From Bacteroidota bacterium (GTDB lineage: Bacteria; Bacteroidota; Bacteroidia; Bacteroidales; F082): 64,000 nucleotides of DNA. The position numbers and the translations under genes are program-made. A model generated the notes under the pieces. That model worked only from the letters and a program-made list of their open reading frames with translations. It searched no databases and was not told where the DNA came from. Position 1 is the first letter of the stretch, and each line of letters begins with the position of its first letter. Positions 1 through 8,365 of the stretch are shown piece by piece. Location of the stretch: positions 186,001-250,000 of the forward strand of contig JAHLLA010000001.1 of NCBI GenBank assembly GCA_020444415.1, read 5' to 3'.

Positions 1-2361
1 CAGATCCACGACAAATTCAATTTCCACCGGCTTTCCCATTTCCTGCTCACCAAACTTCAGCACCTTTTGAATGATTTCGGCAATCGGTAAGGTTTTATGC
101 TTCAAAATATTTGAAAAGGTAATTAGTTTTTTGCCATCATAATTATAGCCATCTCTGAGTATGTTGTTATGCAGATCATAAGTTGAAGCAATTTTACTGA
201 TCGATCCGTCTTTTTCAGCATCTTTTATGCTCAGTTTTAGCAGGTCCTTGCTATCGTCGGGACTTGGCGAATACACATCCATATCCATTTTCAGTGCAAA
301 AAAGTGTTTTTGAGTTTCTTTTAATGCCATTTCGGGCGAAGAAATTTGCAAAACACGGTCAGGATGTTTTGGGGAGAAGCGCAGGGAAAGTCCGCCATCG
401 ACAATATATTTTCCCAGTCCGAGGGCGATGCTTGCGGTACCATCTTCTGGTTTTTCAGGTGGAATCGGATAATAATCGATGGACCGGGCCACACCCGAGA
501 TGGTTGGATAATACCTGTTTCCGTATTCTGATCCGGTAACAGATTGGATCACCACAGCCATTTTTTCCTCATCAATTACATTGGATGTAGCCTGCATATA
601 AGCCTTACTGTCGGCATAAAAAGCGGAAGCATATACGCCTTTGATCGCCTTTCGTACCATATGGAACATTTTCCTATAATTGCCTTTGATAAAGGGCACC
701 ATATAGGTGTTGTAAATTCCGGCGAAAGGCTGGTAATATGAATCTTCCAGCAAACTTGACGACCTTATAGCCAGTGGTTTTTCCACCTGTGAAATAATGG
801 CTAAAATATCTTCACTTAAACGATCAGGAAGTTTCGCTTTTAAGAAAGCTTCCAATATTTCTTCGTCACTGATTTTATCGTCCAGTGCAATATTATAAAG
901 CTGATTTTGTTCCATGAATTCATCGAACAGATCAGTTCCCAATACCACTGTTTTCGGGATGGTAATCTTGATGCTCTTAAAATGATCATACAGATGATTC
1001 CTTTTAATAAGTGAATCAAGGAAAGCGAGGCCCCTGGCTTTACCACCGATAGAACCATCGCCGATACGGGAAATTGTGAAATATTCATCAAAAGTTTCCC
1101 TGTTAAATTGGGCGATTACACCCCTTGATTTAATAAGTCGGAAATTAGCGATGGCATCAAAAATAAATGCCCTGATCTCGTGACTATTATCAAAATCATC
1201 CGTTGTAAATTGCCTTAATAAAGTAGCCAGAGGAAACAAAGCACGTGCCCGGAGCCATTTTGATATATGATCTCTCTTGATATGGTACATCAATGACCTT
1301 TCAGGCACCTGGTAGATTTTTTCCTGTAAGTCCTTCAAATCTTTGGCTCTGGCAACCGATTCACCAGTTTCAGGATCTTTAAATACAAAATCACCGAAAG
1401 CGAAATATTCTTTAATAAACTCGCGCAAATCATGCATCAGCGTTTTCGAGTTCTTATCGATAAAACCCACTCTCAGTACTTTTGCTTTCGCCCAATTTTC
1501 CTGATCTGATGATTGCAATAGCAACGGTGTATACTTATTTTCATTTTTAATATGCATGACGAGTGAAATGCCGGCTTCAGGATCTTTTTTTCCACCCCGG
1601 TTGTAACTAATATCAGAAATAACCCCCAGCAAGTTATTTTTATATTGGTTATACAATTTCAGGGCATCTTCGTAATTGGTTGCCAATAGTATTTTGGCAC
1701 GCCCACGGGCACGGTTCATTTTTTGATGTTCATTCAGGCCTTCACTCATAAAAGCCTTCGACTGCTTAAAGATTATTTTATAAATAAGCGGTAAAAAGCT
1801 GGAGTAAAACCTGATATTATCCTCCACAAGAATGATCGTTTGAACGCCCACTTCATTTACATCATGCTCCACATTCATCTTATCCTCAATAAGTTTGATG
1901 ATTGCCAGCAAAATATCTGCATTACCAAGCCAACTGAACACATAATCAATTGACCCCATTTTACGGCTCTCAACTTTCAGGCTTACTTCCCTCGAAAAAG
2001 GTGTCAACACCACTATGGGTATCAATGGGTATCTTGTTTTGATTTCATCAGCCAACTGGAAAGTGTCTTTTTCTTCAGCACTTATCATGGAAATGATCAG
2101 GTCAATATTTTCTGTTTTTAAAATATCAAAAGCCTCTTTTTCTGAAGTTACATTGAAAAAACGCGGTGGATATCTTAGGTTGAGCGACATATATTCGTAA
2201 AAAATCTGCTCCTCAATCCGGCCGTCTTCTTCTAAAATAAACGCATCATAAACACTGGAAATGATTAGCACATTATAAATCCGCTTTAACATTAATGTGG
2301 CAAACGACTGCTCTTCGAAATATTTTTTCTGGGTATATATATCAAGTTTGGATGGAATCAT
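1..2361 (-). CDS. Receiver-ATP-grasp (PEP synthase-like) protein, partial: C-terminus outside window
   Basis: The reading frame is open from an ATG at 2361 to the left edge of the window (787 codons, in frame at base 1), so only the N-terminal part is seen. Residues about 15-140 look like a degenerate receiver (starts NVLIISSVYDAF); about 160-310 is a second receiver-like domain with IILVEDN and VISDIS acidic motifs. From about residue 430 comes the PEP/pyruvate-binding ATP-grasp module: GGKARGLAFL, then AIRSSSLLEDS with PFAGIYNTY, and the last visible motif VEIEFVVDL. It is a clear paralogue of the 1145-residue protein at 57785-61222, with the same domain order but without that protein's N-terminal extension. 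A TACCTTTG element (2382-2389, minus strand) is a possible -7 box. The family normally phosphorylates a histidine from ATP, but the acceptor here is unknown and the region that would hold it lies outside the window. Confidence 0.85.
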   Translation of the reverse strand, partial: MIPSKLDIYTQKKYFEEQSFATLMLKRIYNVLIISSVYDAFILEEDGRIEEQIFYEYMSLNLRYPPRFFNVTSEKEAFDILKTENIDLIISMISAEEKDTFQLADEIKTRYPLIPIVVLTPFSREVSLKVESRKMGSIDYVFSWLGNADILLAIIKLIEDKMNVEHDVNEVGVQTIILVEDNIRFYSSFLPLIYKIIFKQSKAFMSEGLNEHQKMNRARGRAKILLATNYEDALKLYNQYKNNLLGVISDISYNRGGKKDPEAGISLVMHIKNENKYTPLLLQSSDQENWAKAKVLRVGFIDKNSKTLMHDLREFIKEYFAFGDFVFKDPETGESVARAKDLKDLQEKIYQVPERSLMYHIKRDHISKWLRARALFPLATLLRQFTTDDFDNSHEIRAFIFDAIANFRLIKSRGVIAQFNRETFDEYFTISRIGDGSIGGKARGLAFLDSLIKRNHLYDHFKSIKITIPKTVVLGTDLFDEFMEQNQLYNIALDDKISDEEILEAFLKAKLPDRLSEDILAIISQVEKPLAIRSSSLLEDSYYQPFAGIYNTYMVPFIKGNYRKMFHMVRKAIKGVYASAFYADSKAYMQATSNVIDEEKMAVVIQSVTGSEYGNRYYPTISGVARSIDYYPIPPEKPEDGTASIALGLGKYIVDGGLSLRFSPKHPDRVLQISSPEMALKETQKHFFALKMDMDVYSPSPDDSKDLLKLSIKDAEKDGSISKIASTYDLHNNILRDGYNYDGKKLITFSNILKHKTLPIAEIIQKVLKFGEQEMGKPVEIEFVVDL

Positions 2362-2440
2362 TGGCGTAAATTACTTTGTAGCAAAGGTAAAAAAATGGAG
2401 GTTCAGATAGTGTGATTTTTTTAGTAGTGAAAGTAAGAAA

Positions 2441-2518
2441 AGGAAGATGGAAGTTGGGAGTCGGAAGACTGATTGACTGAAGACTGAAGACCGAAGACTG
2501 TCAACTGGAGACTGGAGA
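2441..2518. repeat. Degenerate short tandem repeat (GAAGACTGA-like)
   Basis: This AG-rich spacer between divergent genes contains repeated variants of GGAAGACTGA, GAAGACTGAA, GAAGACCGA, GAAGACTGT and GGAGACTGGAGA, with a unit of roughly 8-10 bases. It has no coding potential. Similar purine-rich degenerate repeats are common in Bacteroidota spacers, but I cannot test copy number here. Confidence 0.5.
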
Positions 2519-2563
2519 TCACTTCCGCAATTTTACTACATTTGAATTTCCAACTTATTCACC

Positions 2564-3424
2564 ATGAGCCTCTGCTTTTTTGCTTCTGATTTGCATGGAA
2601 AAACGGAAAGGTACAAGCTGCTTTTCGAAAGAATCCTCTTAGAAAAACCCTCAGCCGTTTTTCTTGGTGGAGATTTGCTTCCATCGGGTTTATTTGCTTT
2701 TACTTCAGCACCGGAAATGCCTGAAGATTTTACGGATTATATATTTAGCAATCTCAGATCAATTAAAAAGAAATTAGGGCAGGATTATCCGGCCATTTTT
2801 ACCATACTTGGAAATGATGACGGCAGGGCGATTGAAACTGATTTTCTAAAAGCTGATAAAGAAGGACTGATTGTATATGTGCATGACAGAAAAGTAAAGT
2901 TCAAGGATTTTACTATTTATGGTTATGCCTGTATTCCTCCTTCCCCATTTATGCTCAAAGACTGGGAACGGTATGATGTTTCGCAGTATATTGATCCGGG
3001 ATGTGTAGCGCCCGAGGAAGGCTCTTTTTCTGTTGAAACCGATAAAAAGCGGATCAAATACGAAACCATTAAAAAAGATCTGGAAAAATTATGTGGCGGA
3101 GATGACCTGTCGAAATCCATCTTTCTTTTCCACTCGCCACCCTACCAGACAAAATTGGACCGAGCCGCACTGGATGGTAAGATGATCGATCATGTACCGT
3201 TGGATGTGCACATTGGCAGCATTGCTATCAAACGTTTTATTGAAGACCGAAAACCAACTATAAGTCTGCACGGACATGTGCATGAATCCACTTCCTTAAC
3301 CGGGTTTTGGAAAGATGGTATTGGAAACACTATTATGATGAATGCAGCCCACAATGGGCCCGAACTGAGCTTGATTCACTTTGATCTGAACACCCCTGAA
3401 AAGGCAGAAAGAGAGCTACTTTAA
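2564..3424 (+). CDS. Calcineurin-like metallophosphoesterase
   Basis: This 286-residue cytoplasmic protein has the ordered metal-binding motifs of the metallophosphoesterase superfamily: D9-L-H11, GGD37, G83-N84-D85-D86 (GND in place of the usual GNH), FLFHSPP near residue 190, and SLHGHVHES near 235. It should hydrolyse a phospho-monoester or -diester using two metal ions; the substrate cannot be read from the sequence. No signal peptide is present. The 3' end overlaps the convergent gene on the minus strand by 9 bases (stops at 3424 and 3416), so transcription of the two genes collides and no terminator fits between them. The start follows a 200-base spacer shared with the divergent gene at 2361. 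Confidence 0.85.
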   Translation: MSLCFFASDLHGKTERYKLLFERILLEKPSAVFLGGDLLPSGLFAFTSAPEMPEDFTDYIFSNLRSIKKKLGQDYPAIFTILGNDDGRAIETDFLKADKEGLIVYVHDRKVKFKDFTIYGYACIPPSPFMLKDWERYDVSQYIDPGCVAPEEGSFSVETDKKRIKYETIKKDLEKLCGGDDLSKSIFLFHSPPYQTKLDRAALDGKMIDHVPLDVHIGSIAIKRFIEDRKPTISLHGHVHESTSLTGFWKDGIGNTIMMNAAHNGPELSLIHFDLNTPEKAERELL

Positions 3425-6400
3425 GCCGTTTTTCTTCAATGCAGTTCCCATTGGTAACGGCCTGGCAGCATCTGAAACTGCACCAATTTTAATCGCGTAG
3501 CTATCCCGCTTCTTAATATCATCATCCGTTACTATATGGATATCAAGCAAACCTTCGGTCTTGTTTCCGGTTCTTAAAAAATTGATCTGGCTTAAACTGA
3601 GGCTCCATCCTTCGAGCCATGCCGAGAGGTCTTTTCTTTGTGCATCAGTTCCCACAAAATGAATCAAAATATCAATATCACTTGAAGGACCTGCCTGTGC
3701 ATTTTTAACGCTTCCAAATAAATAAAATCCTTTAACACCAAAACGTTGAGGGTCTAATTGCGATGCCAATTTTTCCACATTCCGCAGTCGCCATTGCCAG
3801 TGCACATCTTCCTGTATCACACCCGATCTTAATCCCAGTTGAAGTTCTTTGGCTTCATCATCTATGTAATCCGTTGGATCAGAAAAAATCGCCAATGCCT
3901 TATTTGAATCACCATTCATAAGTACATTCAACACCTGACCACCTGCTGAAGCAGGTACATCAATCACACGAATCACATCTTTTAGTTTCTCCATGTCGGG
4001 CAAGAAACTGGTCAGTAGATTTTCTGATTCTTCTAAAAATTTAAAATTGAAAATGATGCCATAATCATCAGGGTAAAGTGGCAGATATCGAATATTTGAT
4101 TCAACCAAATCCTGGAAAAAATGGGTTCCGAATGACAGATCTGGCGTATATTCATTTGTCTTTCTGGCAATCTCTATTAACATGGAGGTGTTATTAATCT
4201 CCGAATAGGTAACACTAACGCCCAATTTAATATCGCCCCTGCTGCCCCACCTTCCGGGGCCCATCAAAATAAACTGATGTTTGGGTAAAATTTTATTCAA
4301 TCTGCCTACCGATTTTCCAATTTCTTTCAGTGTTTCGTAATCTGATACTTCGCTATACTTTGTTGGATCTACGTAAACAATGTGCGTTATATCAGTTACT
4401 ATGCCATTTGAAATGTATTTGTTGGCTGAAAAAAGTGTTTTCTCAATGGGTACATTCGATGGGATAACTGCAGCTTTGTATTCTATTCCGGCACTCTGGG
4501 TACGACACTGTAATAAATACAGGTTATTTCCATCGTGAGCAAATTCGATATCAACGGGGTTGTTATATTCTTTGCTCAGTACTTCAAGCATATCCTTGGT
4601 TTGCTGAACATATTTGGTGCGGTTTACAAGCCCTTCGAAAGTGACCACCAGAAAATCTTTCTGGAAGTCGATGGTGAGCGGGTTCGCCAGTTGTAAAAAA
4701 TCCTGTTTCATCCTTGAAACTACCTGGTGGATCATTGGGTATTCCTTCCCGAACTGTTTCAACACCTCAAGTTCCACAGTTTCAAATTCGCCACTCTGAA
4801 GATTAATAACATCCAGGTATTTGGGAGAATATTTAATGACCTCGTCTACCGTAACATTTACCTTTAACTGAGGTTGTCCGGGTGCAATCAGTATCGGATA
4901 ATCATTACTGATCCTGTCAACTGCTCGTGTTCCCAAACCCGGCACCAATCTTATTAAGCCATCTTTTCTATTGATCCTCGGGGACCACCTGAATTCATTC
5001 TGGCTGAATGCCACGCCCGCAAATGAAGGTAAATAATAATGTCCGATTTTGGTACCCACTACCTGCTGTATCATAATGCCCATCTCCTCATGATAATCGA
5101 GGAGATCGTTTTCTGCTCTGTAATCGATAGGATCCGGACCAAAAACCGAAGCATAGACCTCGGCAATAGCATCCATTAAAGCAACCAATCGTTCTTCTTT
5201 TGTGCCCTGGTTAGCAATAAAAAGACTCTTATATTTACCGGCAAAGGCCATTCCAATGCGATCCTCGAGCAAACTGGAACTACGAATAATCAGCGGAACA
5301 CTTCCAAAATCATCTAATGCCATTAAAAGCCCTTTGATAATGGCCGGTGGAAAGGTGGAACTTTTGAACAACTGGATGACATAGGGATATTCCTGGCGTA
5401 TCTGGCCAATATCCTTGTATTTCTGTTCCATCACCTCTTCCAGGTTGTTGTAATCCATGAAGTTCAGCAAGCCATCGGAAGTAATATACCAGGTTTTTGG
5501 AATCTTGACTTCAGCAAACGATTCAAATTCGGGAGTATATTTTTTGATCATCTGGTTGGCGAGAAATAATCCGGCACTTTTTCCGCCCAATTTTCCATGA
5601 CTGCCTACCGGGGAGATAATCTTATTCAGTAATTCATTAAAACTATTGACATCTACAAATCTTTTGGCAATATCAATATAATCCGACTGGTCGGTTAGTA
5701 TCCGCCTGATCATGGCTACCCGCAGCCCTTTTTCCCTTGCTTCTGACAATTCCAGCATCTGTGGTGCCAGGTGGTGATAACGCTCAATCGCATTGTTAAT
5801 GTCCTGCAAAGAAGAGCCCATGTTTTCAAGTATTTTGGATAAAAACCCGGAACGATCTTCCTTGGTCCATTTCTGGATGTTGTTCAGTATTTTATCCAGG
5901 GTCAAATTATCTTCGGCAATCTCAAAAATCTCATAGCTCAGGCTTATCAGGTCGCTGTCGCTGCTCTTTTTAAATGGTTTGTTTTCATCAATCAATTCCC
6001 CTTCATCATGAAAAGCCGATCCAAATCGCTCAAGCAATTCTTCCGCTTTTTTTACCCCGGTCCAACACAGGTAATTGACCATTTTCCTAGACAGTCGTAT
6101 CAGTAGCTTTGGATTGGTCTGCCTGAGCATATCCAGAATGACCTCCCATTCTTTTTTATGTTCTGTATCTGCCTGGTTTTGCTTTTCAAAAACGTTTTTC
6201 AACTGTTGATGTAACAGGTGTAAGCCTACACGTTCTGCTATGGTATTGATCAATTTCCGCTCATCTTTTAAAAATGGGCCTTCATCCATATCTGGAGCCT
6301 CTTCTTCGTAATAAACATATATTTGTCCAACCGTTTCACCCTGAATTCGTATATCTGATTTCAACTCCCACTTCGTTTCAACCAGATCGTCAGATGCATA

Positions 6401-6607
6401 CGTTTTTGAATTAAGTTGAATTTTTGCCCGGCAGATATCGGGGTACTGCCAACCTGGAGGAATGACTTCTACCAAGCCATTACATATATCATCAACAGTA
6501 TTTTCTGAATTGTTCAGTAACTCCTGTACCTGGTATAGGCAATTGAGTTCTTTGGCGCGCTCCTTAAGTTCACCCAATAGTACATCCAACGGTTTTTTCT
6601 CACTCAT
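3416..6607 (-). CDS. GAF-like / ATP-grasp (PEP synthase-like) / nucleotidyltransferase fusion protein
   Basis: This 1063-residue multidomain protein has residues about 1-140 resembling a GAF-type sensory domain with a coiled N-terminus. The central part is the PEP/pyruvate-binding ATP-grasp of PEP synthase: LGGKSAGLFLANQM, then IIRSSSLLEDR with MAFAGKYKSL, then VDIEFAHDGNNLYLLQCR. Next come GPGRWGSRG and GTHFFQD (H829), motifs shared with the neighbouring 579-residue protein and the 1145-residue protein. The C-terminal 108 residues are a nucleotidyltransferase fold: GS (965-966), SDIDILI with D977 and D979, and a likely third carboxylate D1022 in LLDIHIV. The PEP-binding barrel is absent. It is the last gene of a run with glutamate dehydrogenase and the 579-residue paralogue, 3 bases downstream of the latter. 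Function unknown; a regulatory phospho- or nucleotidyl-transferase is possible. Confidence 0.85.
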   Translation of the reverse strand: MSEKKPLDVLLGELKERAKELNCLYQVQELLNNSENTVDDICNGLVEVIPPGWQYPDICRAKIQLNSKTYASDDLVETKWELKSDIRIQGETVGQIYVYYEEEAPDMDEGPFLKDERKLINTIAERVGLHLLHQQLKNVFEKQNQADTEHKKEWEVILDMLRQTNPKLLIRLSRKMVNYLCWTGVKKAEELLERFGSAFHDEGELIDENKPFKKSSDSDLISLSYEIFEIAEDNLTLDKILNNIQKWTKEDRSGFLSKILENMGSSLQDINNAIERYHHLAPQMLELSEAREKGLRVAMIRRILTDQSDYIDIAKRFVDVNSFNELLNKIISPVGSHGKLGGKSAGLFLANQMIKKYTPEFESFAEVKIPKTWYITSDGLLNFMDYNNLEEVMEQKYKDIGQIRQEYPYVIQLFKSSTFPPAIIKGLLMALDDFGSVPLIIRSSSLLEDRIGMAFAGKYKSLFIANQGTKEERLVALMDAIAEVYASVFGPDPIDYRAENDLLDYHEEMGIMIQQVVGTKIGHYYLPSFAGVAFSQNEFRWSPRINRKDGLIRLVPGLGTRAVDRISNDYPILIAPGQPQLKVNVTVDEVIKYSPKYLDVINLQSGEFETVELEVLKQFGKEYPMIHQVVSRMKQDFLQLANPLTIDFQKDFLVVTFEGLVNRTKYVQQTKDMLEVLSKEYNNPVDIEFAHDGNNLYLLQCRTQSAGIEYKAAVIPSNVPIEKTLFSANKYISNGIVTDITHIVYVDPTKYSEVSDYETLKEIGKSVGRLNKILPKHQFILMGPGRWGSRGDIKLGVSVTYSEINNTSMLIEIARKTNEYTPDLSFGTHFFQDLVESNIRYLPLYPDDYGIIFNFKFLEESENLLTSFLPDMEKLKDVIRVIDVPASAGGQVLNVLMNGDSNKALAIFSDPTDYIDDEAKELQLGLRSGVIQEDVHWQWRLRNVEKLASQLDPQRFGVKGFYLFGSVKNAQAGPSSDIDILIHFVGTDAQRKDLSAWLEGWSLSLSQINFLRTGNKTEGLLDIHIVTDDDIKKRDSYAIKIGAVSDAARPLPMGTALKKNGLK

Positions 6608-6610
6608 AAC

Positions 6611-8350
6611 TTAAGGTTTTATAATGGTTCCTTTGCCGGTTCGTCCATCTACTTTAATTTGAATGGGCTCTTTCAGATGAATATGTCTTACCATCCTGGT
6701 TTCATTGCTGGCTGGCATCGCATTCAGCCACGACCATTCGATTGTTTTTGTTTTTTCAAACGGAATCGAAAAATAGTACACACCGAAGCCTGTCACATTA
6801 TGGAAAAAATGAGATCCCTGGCTAAGATCAAAGTTCACATGGGCCAGGGCTGCTTCAATAATTGCTTTGGCACCAGAAATCTGTCCCCAGTTTACCGGAA
6901 TACCGGCAGATACATCCGAAGTTCCCCATCGGCCAAAACCGATCAGAAGATAAGGTTTGTTCTCATTAACCAGTGTCTTGTTAATCTTTTCAAGGTCTTC
7001 GGCTATCTGATAGGTTTTCAGCACATCAAATTCCTCTTGTTTGATATAAACGATATCCTGTATCAGGCCATTTGTTCCGTTCCCCAATACTTTTTCAGAA
7101 GAAGCCAGTACATGATCACCTGCCAGATCCTCATCCTTAAGTTCAACTACATCATTGGAAACTGCCATTGGCCTTACCTGCAGAAAACCAAACTTATGGG
7201 GCCCTTTGTCAGAAAATGTCATGGCAAACTCAATTTCGACGGGTGCTCCTTCATTTTTTTCACAAACATCCATCAGTTTTATCAGCAGGTTATTCAGGGG
7301 AATTTCACCCAAACGAAGGATAGGTGAGAAATTCAGCAATCGCGGACCACTTTTCGAAACACCCATAACGATCCGTCCTGACTGGCTATCAAGCGTTGAC
7401 GCCACATACCGAAGGGTATCATCTTCTTCAGCCGTAACAATATTTTCTTCCAGCATATACTCTGTTTCCTTTACCGGGTCGTATGCTGATGTTTTGCCCA
7501 TGTTCACGCTCCAGAAAGTACGTTGGGTATTGTTCAGCATATCGTTAATGGAATTAAAAGGTGGGTCGGCTTTGGGATAAGCGGGTGTATATGACCAAGA
7601 GTTGCCACCATCAACAATGGTTTTTCCCAATCCCAACGCCAGATTTACGATTCCATCTTTAGGATCGGCATGACCAAATGCGTAGTAATTATGTGATCTT
7701 CCAACTCCTGATAATTCAGGATAAAAGCGATTTTTATACTTTTTACCGATCACTTCCTGAATAATAATGGCCATTTTTTCGTCTTCGGTTTTATGAGGTG
7801 TGGCACTCATATAATCTTTAGCCGATTTAAAAAAAGTAGTGGCATACACGTACTTTATGGCTTCCACCAGTTTATTGAACCGTGCATTAATATCCGGCTG
7901 ATTATTTGGTGTCATTTTGGTGCCATAAATGCCTGCAAAAGGCTCATGCATGGCATCTTCCAGCATGCTTGACGACCTGACGGCCAAAGGTGAAGTAACC
8001 TGCGAAATCAGTGCGCGGAGATCACCCAGTATTTCAAAGGGCAAATCCGCCTTTTGAAACGCATGTGCTATCCGATCATCAGGCTCATCAGAATAGGCGA
8101 TATCGGCCAGCTTATTTCGTTTTATAAACGCATCGAACACATCTGTACGGATGATGGTCATAGCCGGGATACCCACTTCGATACCCGGAAACGCTCCCTC
8201 ATTTAAATCATTCAAGATAATATGGTTGATGCCCGCCAGACCATGCGCTTTTCCTCCAATGGCACCGGATCCGATATACGTTAGTTTATGCTCTGCATTT
8301 AAGAATTTACTGCGATTAAATGGAAGCAATTCGTTTTCAAAATTATTCAT
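6611..8350 (-). CDS. ATP-grasp (PEP synthase-like) protein with divergent swivel-like C-terminus
   Basis: This 579-residue protein is the smallest complete member of the family in this window. Its N-terminal two thirds match the PEP synthase ATP-binding module: IGGKAHGLAGIN near residue 32, AVRSSSMLEDAMHEPFAGIY near 125, MAIIIQEVIG, and VEIEFAMTF ... FLQVRPMAVS at its end. The C-terminal part contains GFGRWGTSD and GSHFFHN (H514), then VDGRTGKGTI at the end. I read this as a diverged counterpart of the phosphohistidine swivel domain, because its position and the terminal VDG..G motif fit; that is inference. The PEP/pyruvate barrel of true PEP synthase (usually about 800 residues in total) is missing. 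The gene sits 15 bases behind glutamate dehydrogenase and 3 bases before the 1063-residue relative, so the three are probably co-transcribed. Confidence 0.85.
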   Translation of the reverse strand: MNNFENELLPFNRSKFLNAEHKLTYIGSGAIGGKAHGLAGINHIILNDLNEGAFPGIEVGIPAMTIIRTDVFDAFIKRNKLADIAYSDEPDDRIAHAFQKADLPFEILGDLRALISQVTSPLAVRSSSMLEDAMHEPFAGIYGTKMTPNNQPDINARFNKLVEAIKYVYATTFFKSAKDYMSATPHKTEDEKMAIIIQEVIGKKYKNRFYPELSGVGRSHNYYAFGHADPKDGIVNLALGLGKTIVDGGNSWSYTPAYPKADPPFNSINDMLNNTQRTFWSVNMGKTSAYDPVKETEYMLEENIVTAEEDDTLRYVASTLDSQSGRIVMGVSKSGPRLLNFSPILRLGEIPLNNLLIKLMDVCEKNEGAPVEIEFAMTFSDKGPHKFGFLQVRPMAVSNDVVELKDEDLAGDHVLASSEKVLGNGTNGLIQDIVYIKQEEFDVLKTYQIAEDLEKINKTLVNENKPYLLIGFGRWGTSDVSAGIPVNWGQISGAKAIIEAALAHVNFDLSQGSHFFHNVTGFGVYYFSIPFEKTKTIEWSWLNAMPASNETRMVRHIHLKEPIQIKVDGRTGKGTIIKP

Positions 8351-8365
8351 AACTGAATTTCATTT

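Noticed and set aside
6659-7327. 222-codon plus-strand open frame
   Set aside because: Lies wholly antisense to the 579-residue ATP-grasp gene, which has clear family motifs; the antisense translation has no recognisable domain.
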